Source of the DNA: a virus
Virus record (IMG/VR): IMGVR_UViG_3300017963_000674
Span: 1 to 26,955 of that record
Strand: one strand, 5' to 3'
DNA length: 26,955 bases
Shown: positions 15,002-22,203 of the stretch, piece after piece
How the letters are laid out: the number at the start of each line of letters is the position of its first letter
Numbering within the stretch: the stretch's first letter is position 1
Program-made: the position numbers and the translations under genes
Notes under the pieces: model-generated
Told to the model about the DNA's origin: nothing
What the model saw: only the letters and a program-made list of their open reading frames with translations
Database searches by the model: none

Positions 15002-15618
15002 GCCTTTCCAAATTGATGTTCAATGATTGACCCTTTTTCACTATTCCAATCTAAACCCAAAAGCCAGGTTTTAACTGGATGGCGATGGAACGCCCGTACA
15101 AAAGCCGCCTGGTCTTTATCCCTGAAACGTTCCCACTCCGCGCGCCAGGCCGAAAATAAATCATTACAAGCCATGCGATTAAACATCAGGACGCCGGCTT
15201 GAAATTGAAGCGGCATAGGGTTGGCGGTTTCATCCAACGTTAACCGGCGTTCCCTTTCTTCAATATGCTGAAACATCGCCGCCCCTTGATTTACCGATGG
15301 TGCCAAAACTAAGTCGTAAAAATCCAACATTTTCACCGCCGGCATTAAATCCGCATGGATTCTGGTATCGGCATCCAAATAGATGATGCGATCGTATGGT
15401 GCCAAAATATCAACATTCAACTTTGCCCAGCGCGCGCCCGGGCCGGCATCCGGCATTATAATAGTGTTTACACCCTTACTATCAAACGGTCGGGAGCAAA
15501 TAACAGAAACCGGGAAACCATTATGTTTACGCAAGGTGTTAATACTGGCGGCGGCTTCAATCCGCGCGCGCGCGCCAAACGCGACATAACAGACGCCCGT
15601 TTTATCCAACATATTCAT
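14995..15618 (-). CDS. GT-A glycosyltransferase (GT8-like), 207 aa
   Basis: Compact nucleotide-sugar-dependent glycosyltransferase. GVCYVAFGARAR starts the Rossmann-like fold, KLNVDILAPYDRIIYLDADTRI holds the DxD motif (residues 82-84) that binds the metal and nucleotide sugar, FQAGVLMFNR and KDQAAFVRAFHRHPVKTWLL correspond to the acceptor region, and IIEHQFGK gives the late His. These match the C-terminal half of the 12058-13692 product, so the two are paralogues. ATG 15618 has AGGGA close by; an ATG at 15612 is a possible alternative with better spacing. Substrate unknown; part of the glycan cassette. Confidence 0.82.
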   Translation of the reverse strand: MNMLDKTGVCYVAFGARARIEAAASINTLRKHNGFPVSVICSRPFDSKGVNTIIMPDAGPGARWAKLNVDILAPYDRIIYLDADTRIHADLMPAVKMLDFYDLVLAPSVNQGAAMFQHIEERERRLTLDETANPMPLQFQAGVLMFNRMACNDLFSAWRAEWERFRDKDQAAFVRAFHRHPVKTWLLGLDWNSEKGSIIEHQFGKAR

Positions 15619-15892
15619 GGATCCCTAAATAAAAATCAAGGGTGCCGGTATTTTGGCCCGGGCACATACAACGCGCCCATAATTTTGACCCAGCCGGTGC
15701 ACGGCCTGTTTGCACCTTGGTAATGCCCTTAAAGTCGGCCCAAATTTCAAAGTTTTCCGCGGTTGCCGGCGCGCTTGAGAATCGGCAAGATACATAATTC
15801 AGTTTTGCGTCTGCCTGGGGTTGTATGGTGCGGTTAACCGCGCCCGTTTCTGAAAATCGATATGTTTTTAATGCGAATAAATCAGCTATCAT
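15602..15892 (-). CDS. Hypothetical beta-rich protein, 96 aa
   Basis: The ATG at 15892 is chosen because AAAAGGTG stands upstream and the previous gene ends 10 nt before; a TTG at 15913 is less likely. Its 3' end overlaps the start of the downstream glycosyltransferase by 17 nt. The sequence is mainly beta-like (ALKTYRFSETGAVNRTIQPQ, NFEIWADFKGITKVQTGRAP) with a Cys pair in WARCMCPG and an aromatic C-terminus LDFYLGIHEYVG. No signal peptide or membrane segment. It could be a small virion or fibre component; family not recognised. Confidence 0.65.
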   Translation of the reverse strand: MIADLFALKTYRFSETGAVNRTIQPQADAKLNYVSCRFSSAPATAENFEIWADFKGITKVQTGRAPAGSKLWARCMCPGQNTGTLDFYLGIHEYVG

Positions 15893-15902
15893 AAAACACC
15901 TT

Positions 15903-16526
15903 TTATTGTTCAACCCAAATAGTCGGCAATGCCAAGATATACGGTTTTACTTCCCATAATGCGCGCAATAATGATAAATGCGGATCGCCGCCCGCTTGCA
16001 AATCTGATAGATATAAATCTATCAATTGCTCAGTTGCAATTGCCCGGCGTAAAAACATCATGCCCGGTTCATAAACCGGGACTCGCAAATCCGGAATTAA
16101 AGCCGCGGTTTTCTCGCGTTCGGCGGCGGTTCCGTATTCTTTAGCTAATCTGTTGTAATCTGTTATGGGGACTAAAACTTCAAACTTATCCAGCAAGCTA
16201 AACGCCGCCGGCAATAGTTTAGTATTAAGGAATATTTGCGGATCCCAAATGAGAGTCCGCTCAAATGCTAATTGTGGGTCACCGCTTTTAATTTCCAAGG
16301 TTGTTTGTATATCTGGCTGGGCACCTATGCAAACGATTCCGGATTCGGGCGGTATTACTAAATTAAGGGTTGCCGGGTTGCAAATCTCAACTTGCCCAGT
16401 GGCGACTCGTTGCCTGGCGGCCCCTTTTGGTAATTGAAACCAGTCGCCCGGGTGTTTGGTTTCCATTTCGGCATGTTCATTGGTTATGTAATTTATAGTA
16501 ATTGCCTTAACCCATACGTTTGCCAC
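15903..16526 (-). CDS. Probable GT-A-like protein with phage N-terminal extension, 207 aa
   Basis: GTG 16526 has GGGG upstream and is the first gene after the capsid terminator palindrome. The first about 50 residues (a GDWFQLPKGAARQRVATGQVE stretch is not quoted in full) resemble short phage modules that follow capsid genes. The C-terminal half (VPVYEPGMMFLRR, IDLYLSDLQAGGDPHLSLLR, ALWEVKPYILALPTIW) matches the end of GT-A glycosyltransferases, where D-x-x-L-L-R-A-L-W precedes a conserved W, and parallels DQGALLRAFY in the neighbouring enzymes. Yet the central DxD motif is not obvious (ERTLIWDPQIFLNT is the nearest), so activity is uncertain. It might be a degenerate or divergent glycosyltransferase. 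Confidence 0.55.
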   Translation of the reverse strand: MANVWVKAITINYITNEHAEMETKHPGDWFQLPKGAARQRVATGQVEICNPATLNLVIPPESGIVCIGAQPDIQTTLEIKSGDPQLAFERTLIWDPQIFLNTKLLPAAFSLLDKFEVLVPITDYNRLAKEYGTAAEREKTAALIPDLRVPVYEPGMMFLRRAIATEQLIDLYLSDLQAGGDPHLSLLRALWEVKPYILALPTIWVEQ

Positions 16527-16560
16527 TTTTACCCCAGCAAATAAAATATTAAATTGATAA

Positions 16561-16598
16561 ATTCCAACGGGCGGCCCATATGGGCCGCCCGTTGGAAT
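16561..16598 (-). terminator. 38-bp perfect palindrome, likely terminator of the head operon
   Basis: Arms 16561-16579 and 16580-16598 are exact reverse complements (19 bp each, core GGGCGGCCCATATGGGCCGC). It begins 5 nt after the decoration gene stop on the minus strand and is followed by an AT-rich tail (TTTATCAATTTAATATTTT). This fits a strong Rho-independent terminator, although the U tract is interrupted. Confidence 0.75.
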
Positions 16599-16603
16599 GC
16601 GGT

Positions 16604-17038
16604 TTAATCTACAATTTCATCCCAATTGGCGGTATCAACTGGTTTTGTTTTCGGCTCAACCCCATACAAGGTCGCCCCAAAAATTACGGTTGCACCGGCG
16701 GTTGTAACGTAAAAGCGAACGTAACTGCCATTGACGTCCAATTCTTCGCCGCGTAATTCAATGGCAACCTTTGCCGGCGTATCCCCATCAGCTTGAGCCA
16801 ATTGAGTGATTGTTTTTCCAGAAATTGCCTTGACGCCGGTTCCCGCGGAATCTGACGCCTGTTGAATACCGGCGTCAATGGTTGCGCCCGCGGCGCAATC
16901 GCCAACGTCCAATACCAATAAATGCCGGCTATGTTTACTTGTGGAAAGGTAAGCGGAATTGTGAGTCCCCGGGCCATGATCATCGGGCGGCATAATTGCC
17001 AGCGGTTCCATTTTTTCGGTCGCGCGTTCGGTATACAT
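16604..17038 (-). CDS. Probable head decoration protein, 144 aa
   Basis: Follows the major capsid gene, has a very strong RBS (AGGAGGTAACT) and is closed by a terminator, as expected for an abundant head protein. The N-terminus is extended and polar (MYTERATEKMEPLAIMPPDD), then LLVLDVGDCAAGATIDAGIQ, KAISGKTITQLAQADGDTPA and ELRGEELDVNGSYVRFYVTT form a regular beta-rich core similar in pattern to phage capsid-stabilising or structural proteins of this position. No membrane segment. Assignment rests on context and expression signals rather than on a recognised motif. Confidence 0.65.
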   Translation of the reverse strand: MYTERATEKMEPLAIMPPDDHGPGTHNSAYLSTSKHSRHLLVLDVGDCAAGATIDAGIQQASDSAGTGVKAISGKTITQLAQADGDTPAKVAIELRGEELDVNGSYVRFYVTTAGATVIFGATLYGVEPKTKPVDTANWDEIVD

Positions 17039-17062
17039 TTATAGTTACCTCCTATTATGTTA

Positions 17063-17082
17063 GGGCGGCGGATCCGCCGCCC
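17063..17082 (-). terminator. 20-bp perfect palindrome between capsid and decoration genes
   Basis: GGGCGGCGGATCCGCCGCCC lies between the major capsid stop (17120) and the RBS of the decoration gene. It can form a GC-rich hairpin, but no U tract follows (TAACATAA), so partial termination, RNA processing or mRNA 3'-end protection is more likely than full termination. Confidence 0.5.
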
Positions 17083-17119
17083 CTATTGATTAATCACTTA
17101 ACATGCCATTTGGCTGGGA

Positions 17120-18448
17120 TTAGGTGGTAATGGTGGTTCCCAAAACAACAAAGGGTGAAACCTGGGTCGACCCGTCCTCATAGGTGAAGGGTTTTGATAA
17201 CCACGGTTGCCCGCCAACCCTATGCACCGCGCGCCAGGATGTAATATCATTTCGGAATTTGTAATGCTTGCTTGCATCGACGGTTGTTGCTTTCCGGTCA
17301 CCCACAAGATACTTTTTGAAGTCGTACAAACCAAGGTCGCCCTTGGATCCCAGCGCCGGACAATGCTCGGAAAAAATCACCGGATAACCAAACAAGGTCG
17401 CCGGCATTCCATCGCGCGCATTAGGCATAAACACATATGAGGGATTCCCGGTCGGGCCGGATAATTCCATCAATTCAGATAAAATGTTTTGGCTTGCCAT
17501 CCATACCGGGTTGGATCCCTGGAACGCTTCAAGTATGCGAATCACGTCCTTAATTGAAACCGCGCCGGCGACGTCACGGGTTGCGGTAATGGTTGCCGTT
17601 GCATTGACAACGCCCAACGGTTGCCCGCTTCCGCTGCCTTTCAAGAATGCATTTTCCTCATACCAATTGATTGACCCGCGAAACACCTCACCTAACAAGG
17701 CTTCAAGGCTAACCGCCGAATCTTCCAACAATTCGTCGGTTGCTTCGGTATAACATACCAACTTATGAGCAATTAATTGTTCTTGAATGAATGATGGTTC
17801 CGTTTCATCCTTTTCACCGCCAGACTCAGTCCATTGGGCCAAAACGCCGCCAAACCAATGGGGTTGACCGCTGGTTGTGCCCGTTTGGTTGAGTACCGGG
17901 AATCGGATAGCGCGCCGGCGCATTGGCATGATGGTTGCCCGACTTCGGATAGTAGTGGGCGGCGCTTCAACCATGTAAAGGGTGTTATCTTGCTCCGTTG
18001 GCACCAAAAAGCCGCCGGATGCTCCAACGGATTCGTCAAGGGCTTTCCCTTCCATATCCAGCCAGCCCGTTTTAGTTTCGCCGGTATCATCCGGTTCATC
18101 AGTAAACGTTACCGGATTCAAACGTAGGTCGGGTCGTCCTTTGAACGTTGCGGCATAAATGGCGGAATAGTAATGCCCCATTGTATCGAATACCTTTGAT
18201 TTGGTATTTTGCGGGCCTTCTGGCGGGTTGTGAGTATCCATAACAGACGCCAAGGTTTCCCCAGCGCCCTTGATAGCCAAAAGGGACTCAATTTGGGCGG
18301 TTAAATCTTGTCCGCCCTTAACCATATTTTCGGCTTTTTCCCGGTCTTCCGCGGTTACATCATCAGCGGTTAAAATTGCTTCCGCATCAAAAAACAACTT
18401 GGCGGCCTGTTCTTTCATTTCCAGCATTTTTTGTCCGTTGACTTTCAT
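17120..18448 (-). CDS. Major capsid protein, HK97 fold, 442 aa
   Basis: Main head shell subunit. Residues 1-60 form a charged, helical delta/scaffold-like domain (MKEQAAKLFFDAEAIL, EDREKAENMV) normally removed by the prohead protease. The mature part begins before SVGASGGFLVPTEQDNTLY (about 140-158), the classic 'G-G-[FY]-L-V-P' start of HK97 capsids. Later markers are RFPVLNQTG, WFGGVLAQWTESGGEK, a long helical spine (TEATDELLEDSAVSLEALLG), FLKGSGSGQPLGVVNA, and a C-terminal RNDITSWRAVHRVGG. RBS GGAGGTG is near optimal, and the ATG starts right after the protease stop. All agree with high expression and post-assembly processing. Confidence 0.97.
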   Translation of the reverse strand: MKVNGQKMLEMKEQAAKLFFDAEAILTADDVTAEDREKAENMVKGGQDLTAQIESLLAIKGAGETLASVMDTHNPPEGPQNTKSKVFDTMGHYYSAIYAATFKGRPDLRLNPVTFTDEPDDTGETKTGWLDMEGKALDESVGASGGFLVPTEQDNTLYMVEAPPTTIRSRATIMPMRRRAIRFPVLNQTGTTSGQPHWFGGVLAQWTESGGEKDETEPSFIQEQLIAHKLVCYTEATDELLEDSAVSLEALLGEVFRGSINWYEENAFLKGSGSGQPLGVVNATATITATRDVAGAVSIKDVIRILEAFQGSNPVWMASQNILSELMELSGPTGNPSYVFMPNARDGMPATLFGYPVIFSEHCPALGSKGDLGLYDFKKYLVGDRKATTVDASKHYKFRNDITSWRAVHRVGGQPWLSKPFTYEDGSTQVSPFVVLGTTITT

Positions 18449-18449
18449 T

Positions 18450-19562
18450 TTAGTACACCTCCAACAATTTCAATTTCTGGGTTGCTATTTGCAACCTCAA
18501 AATACTATGATTTGTTTTGGGTGAATCGTCATCCGGCGGCCCGGCGGAATCGGTTTGATCATCCGAGTCCGTGGGTGCGTTTGTGGACTTGCCATCCGGC
18601 CCATTATCAACATTAGAATCAGCGCCCATTGTTTCGGCGCTGGCTAATACCTCATTTATTGCGGCGGCGGCGGCTTGCAGTTTTGCTTTGTTTGCCTTAT
18701 TCAATACCGCGCCGGCTTTTGTTTCCGTTTCCGGTTCATCATCTTTTGGCGGATCCGCTGGCGGGTGCCAATTCTTAAATAACTCACCTTGCAACGCGGC
18801 GTCCGCCGCCATTGCGCGCCCAGCCCATTCGAGCAAGGCCGCGGAAAATTGGGCTAAACTTCTATCAATAATTTCGATTTTTTGGTCTAGTGGGAAGTCG
18901 GTATTATCCGCGCGCAATGTACTAAATAATACTTCATGTAGTGTATCGAAAATTTGCCATCTTTGATCCCATAATTCCGCTTCAATTTGGTTATTACTTA
19001 ATTGGGTTGCAAAGTCGGCAAGTTTCATGCCTTTGGCGTTGGTGGTAGTAGTTGCCTCATTCATACCCCATAACACCGGGCTAACCTCATATAATTTTAT
19101 AGTGCGTAGATTCCGGATAGTATTATCGCCTACGGTTTCAAAATCAAAATCAAGGGCATCATAACCAAAAGACCATTCACGGATCCAATCTTTTGAAAGG
19201 CGATAAAATACCGCCGCGCTTCTGGCATCCTTTGCCGGGTCTGGCTCAAACTTTACAGTAATTTCCGCGCCGCCTAGCGCATCCGGAAACGCTTTGATAA
19301 CTTCTGGCGGCAATTCATCCCGCGGGACTTCACGCAATTTAACGGGTTTTCCGATGGTATCACCGGTTGATTCATATCGGTGATTATCTAATACCAAAAC
19401 CTTTGACCCACGTTCGGCAAATGTTTTAGTAAATGCGCCGGGCCATGTTTTATCGCCGCCGGAATCCACGTTCCCAAATACGGAAAAAATTGCGGTTACT
19501 AACCCTTCCGATTCATCAATATTCGTTACATAAGCGTCGACCGCCTTTCTTTGCCATTTCAT
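18450..19562 (-). CDS. HK97-type prohead protease, 370 aa
   Basis: Cleaves the capsid delta domain during head maturation. His61 in VLDNHRYESTGDTIGK and Ser131 in EWSFGYDALDFD are the expected catalytic His and Ser, followed by RTIKLYEVSPVLWGMNEAT, the conserved L-x-E-V-S-x-V segment. The N-terminal barrel-like part (TAIFSVFGNVDSGGD) is also typical. The C-terminal about 190 residues are an additional acidic, coiled and Ser/Asp-rich region ending near DSDDQTDSAGPPDDDS, possibly serving as scaffold. RBS AAGGGGG precedes ATG 19562. A strong sigma70-like promoter lies about 30 nt upstream. Confidence 0.95.
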   Translation of the reverse strand: MKWQRKAVDAYVTNIDESEGLVTAIFSVFGNVDSGGDKTWPGAFTKTFAERGSKVLVLDNHRYESTGDTIGKPVKLREVPRDELPPEVIKAFPDALGGAEITVKFEPDPAKDARSAAVFYRLSKDWIREWSFGYDALDFDFETVGDNTIRNLRTIKLYEVSPVLWGMNEATTTTNAKGMKLADFATQLSNNQIEAELWDQRWQIFDTLHEVLFSTLRADNTDFPLDQKIEIIDRSLAQFSAALLEWAGRAMAADAALQGELFKNWHPPADPPKDDEPETETKAGAVLNKANKAKLQAAAAAINEVLASAETMGADSNVDNGPDGKSTNAPTDSDDQTDSAGPPDDDSPKTNHSILRLQIATQKLKLLEVY

Positions 19563-19592
19563 ATTAACCCCCTTATGTTACTTTCTGCATAC

Positions 19593-19621
19593 ATTTTATC
19601 ATATTTGCGACCTGCTTTCAA
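19593..19621 (-). promoter_or_regulatory. Sigma70-like promoter of the protease-capsid operon
   Basis: TTGAAA (19621-19616), a 17-nt spacer and TAAAAT (19598-19593) with TGA before the -10 (extended -10). Initiation is expected near 19586, about 24 nt before the protease ATG. It lies in the gap between the zinc-ribbon gene and the protease gene. Confidence 0.75.
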
Positions 19622-19627
19622 TCGCTT

Positions 19628-19837
19628 TTATTTGGTTTCCGCCGGGCCTTTTTTGCGCCCGCGCGCCGGCTTCACTAAAACCACTTCAACCGGTTTTGGT
19701 ACGTATTCATTGCCGCATTCTGGGCAATGCACATTAAAGCCGCCTGGGGTAAATGTTAAATGCCGCCCGCATTTGCCACAATTGCCACTATAAATTGCTT
19801 GCTGCCCGACCGCCGACTGAAATTGTATGTTTTTCAT
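19628..19837 (-). CDS. Zinc-ribbon protein, Com-like, 69 aa
   Basis: ATG 19837 has AGAAAGGA upstream. Four cysteines in two CxxC pairs (C20, C23, C38, C41; NCGKCGRHLTF and HCPECGNEY) form a zinc ribbon, followed by a basic tail (KPARGRKKGPAETK). The arrangement resembles the Mu Com family, small zinc proteins that bind mRNA to activate translation, here located between portal and protease genes. A nucleic-acid-binding or translational role is therefore possible, but similarity is limited to the finger pattern. It may also be a small transcription factor. Confidence 0.65.
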   Translation of the reverse strand: MKNIQFQSAVGQQAIYSGNCGKCGRHLTFTPGGFNVHCPECGNEYVPKPVEVVLVKPARGRKKGPAETK

Positions 19838-19885
19838 TGGTTTTTATCCTTTCTTGATAAATTAAACATAATCGGCTTGCTGTAT

Positions 19886-19956
19886 GCCGTTCTAAGCGGT
19901 TTTTATTGGCGGCGCATAGTAACATACTGCTATGGGTGTATAAACCCGCGTCCGCT
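19886..19956. repeat. Intergenic 72-nt repeat element, copy B
   Basis: About 85% identical to 26820-26891, with one 1-nt indel. Conserved in both are GCCGTT-C/T-TAAGCGGTTTTTA, the 20-bp core at 19915-19934 (plus strand CATAGTAACATACTGCTATG), and GGGTGTATAAACCCGCGTCCGCT. Outer AGCGG/CCGCT and two inner palindromes could fold into a three-way junction as RNA. It begins 31 nt after the portal stop and lies upstream of the zinc-ribbon gene. Confidence 0.85.
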
Positions 19957-19986
19957 GAAATGGGCCTATTTTCCAGCCCGAATCTG

Positions 19987-22176
19987 CTAATCATCCCATA
20001 CCGGTAACACTGTGCAACGGCAATTAATGGTTTCTTTTGCGGATCCGCGCGGATCTCCTGGGAATCTCATTTCGGATCCGCCAACGTCAAAGGATTCGGT
20101 TATTCCAACGGTTTGCCCGCTGGCGCTTTTATGGGTCGGGCGGACTCTATTGTCGCCCGTTGCTAACCATTCTTTTTTCGGTACACCCCAAACGCCAAAT
20201 GTTGCCATTGACGCCGCATTGCTGGCGCGCATGGTTTCCGTTCTTACAATCGCTTCCGTTCGATAATATGGCGCGCGCTGGGCTAACCATTCAAAATCCT
20301 CTGGAGTCAATTCGCCTGTTTTCCATTGTTCAAACATCTGGGCTAAATGTTTGGTTGCTTCATTGGTTCCCCAGCCATCATCAATCCCCTGTTGTAACAA
20401 TTCGGAAATTGCGCCGGCGCTGGTTTCATTTATAGGCTGGGCAAAAATTAGCTTGTATTCTTCCAACCAATTTTGAGATAACACGTCGCCCGGCGGCGTA
20501 TCAAATCCAAATGTTTCATTTAATTGTAACACCTTTGCCGCCGCCAAAATATCGATTGCCGCATCTAATGCGTCAGTCCAAATTGTTTCCGCCAGGCCGC
20601 CCGGCCCATAGTATTCATTCACCGCGTCAATAGTTGCGGTAAAATCAACCGTTGCCTTTGCCGCCCTTGCCGTTTTGCCCGCCTTACCTATCATTGCGGC
20701 AACATCGCGGAAATTTTGTTCAAACGCCGCCCGCACCGATTCCGCAAAAAGCGATTCATGGTCAATCGCCAATTCATCCGTTTTTACCCAAAACTCAAAC
20801 GGGTCAATTTTGGCGGCCTTGGATTCGCTTGCTGGGGATTGCCCAGCCGATTCGGATCCGGATTCACTATCTGAATCCGCGCCCGTTTCCGCTTCTGGCG
20901 CGCCCGATTCGGTTTGCTGGGCATCAACCGGCACCCCCATGCCCAAAACAAACGGCAAAATTGTCCGGTATTCATCCCGGGTTATGCCGCCGGCGGCAAA
21001 TGCTTCCGTTGCAAGTGAAAACCTTTCTTTTGCGGTTAAGGATAGCGCCGGCACTTGGGTTAAATCAAATTGTACAAATTCCCCATTATCCCCTTGTAAA
21101 TAATATCTATAATCCGCCTCAAACCATGCCAATTCTGGGGACATGGTATCTTCCCAAAACATCCGCCTGTCGGTTTCTTTATTTGAATATGTTGATTGCA
21201 CCATTTGCGGCCTGGATTCAATTAGGGTCATGGGAACGCCCAGCGGCCCAACAATCCGCGATTCGTTCCTGGCATCAATAACTGATAAATCCATATCCTT
21301 AAATGATAACCCGATTTGTTGATATTTGCCGCCCTGGTCTAATACTGCAATATCGACCCAGTTTTCATACCCCCCGTAAATTTCCATGAAGCGTTCCCGC
21401 GCGGTTGTAACGTCTTCTGGTTCCATCGGAACATCATACGATAAAACGCCCGGCGGCATTGCGCCATTTTCAAAGAATTGTTTAAGATAATCAGTCGCGC
21501 TATTATCAACGTCAACGGCCCGGGCCATTGGTTTAATGGGAGAAAGGCCATAACCTAAACCCTCCAACGGATCCCCTGGATTAGGCCATTTGATATGAAT
21601 TATATCTTGTGGTAAAAATGGTTCGCCATCTTCAACCGCGACTCCTTCTGGCACATATAAATAACCTATTAAATCGCGCTTGTTTTTCTTAGGCACAATA
21701 TAAACGCGGTCGGGACGCAATAGGTATAACGCCCTGGGCACCTTTGTTTTACGTTGCCGGATAACGGCAATGTAAACATTGCCCGCCAGGTTAAAATATA
21801 AATCGGCAAGCCCTTGGAATTCCCGACCCGATTGCCAACGGTTTGGGCGGCTAACTAATTGCTGTAATGCGTTATCCGCCGGTAATAATTCCGGCGCATC
21901 ATAAGTCCCTGTATAAGCCCGCAAGGGTGCCATTGTAACCGACCGCACCTTGTAAGAAGCCGCCGCAAATAGAATCGCATTTTGTGAGTAACCCTCATTC
22001 ACATAGGCGTCATAATTGGTTAATTGCCAGGTTGGAACGCCATCACGCCAGGCCGGAATCATATAGGGCGCGCGCTGGCGCGCCTTACGGTTAACCATTG
22101 GGCCAAACGCCGCCCAGCCATGCCGGTAAAATGATAGGGCCGCCCGCGCCCGTTGTAACATATTCGGTTTCTGCAT
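19987..22176 (-). CDS. Portal protein fused to Mu gpF-like (minor head) domain, 729 aa
   Basis: Residues 1-about 400 are an HK97/lambda-class portal that forms the dodecameric DNA channel: YSQNAILFAAASYKVRSVTM, LVSRPNRWQSGREF, YLLRPDRVYIVP, EGLGYGLSPIKPMARAVDVD, KQFFENGAMPPGVLS and LGVPMTLIE. After an acidic Ser/Glu linker (about 430-460), residues about 530-729 contain the gpF-like signature: RTETMRASNAASMA, W-x-A-T-G-D-N-R-V-R-P-T-H, PGDPRGSAKETINCRCTVLP. The two functions are usually separate adjacent genes. ATG 22176 is preferred over a TTG at 22194 because AAAGGGGG stands at normal distance. The large terminase ends 10 nt upstream of the TTG. Confidence 0.93.
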   Translation of the reverse strand: MQKPNMLQRARAALSFYRHGWAAFGPMVNRKARQRAPYMIPAWRDGVPTWQLTNYDAYVNEGYSQNAILFAAASYKVRSVTMAPLRAYTGTYDAPELLPADNALQQLVSRPNRWQSGREFQGLADLYFNLAGNVYIAVIRQRKTKVPRALYLLRPDRVYIVPKKNKRDLIGYLYVPEGVAVEDGEPFLPQDIIHIKWPNPGDPLEGLGYGLSPIKPMARAVDVDNSATDYLKQFFENGAMPPGVLSYDVPMEPEDVTTARERFMEIYGGYENWVDIAVLDQGGKYQQIGLSFKDMDLSVIDARNESRIVGPLGVPMTLIESRPQMVQSTYSNKETDRRMFWEDTMSPELAWFEADYRYYLQGDNGEFVQFDLTQVPALSLTAKERFSLATEAFAAGGITRDEYRTILPFVLGMGVPVDAQQTESGAPEAETGADSDSESGSESAGQSPASESKAAKIDPFEFWVKTDELAIDHESLFAESVRAAFEQNFRDVAAMIGKAGKTARAAKATVDFTATIDAVNEYYGPGGLAETIWTDALDAAIDILAAAKVLQLNETFGFDTPPGDVLSQNWLEEYKLIFAQPINETSAGAISELLQQGIDDGWGTNEATKHLAQMFEQWKTGELTPEDFEWLAQRAPYYRTEAIVRTETMRASNAASMATFGVWGVPKKEWLATGDNRVRPTHKSASGQTVGITESFDVGGSEMRFPGDPRGSAKETINCRCTVLPVWDD

Positions 22177-22203
22177 TTTTACCCCCTTTCCCAACTAAGG
22201 GAA

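Noticed and set aside
19788-19994. 68-aa minus-strand frame between portal and zinc-ribbon genes
   Set aside because: It lies over repeat copy B, overlaps the end of the portal gene and the zinc-ribbon gene start, and its reading frame is not kept in copy A.
20652-21281. Pro-rich 209-aa plus-strand frame opposite the portal gene
   Set aside because: Antisense to strong portal motifs; its composition reflects the complementary codons.
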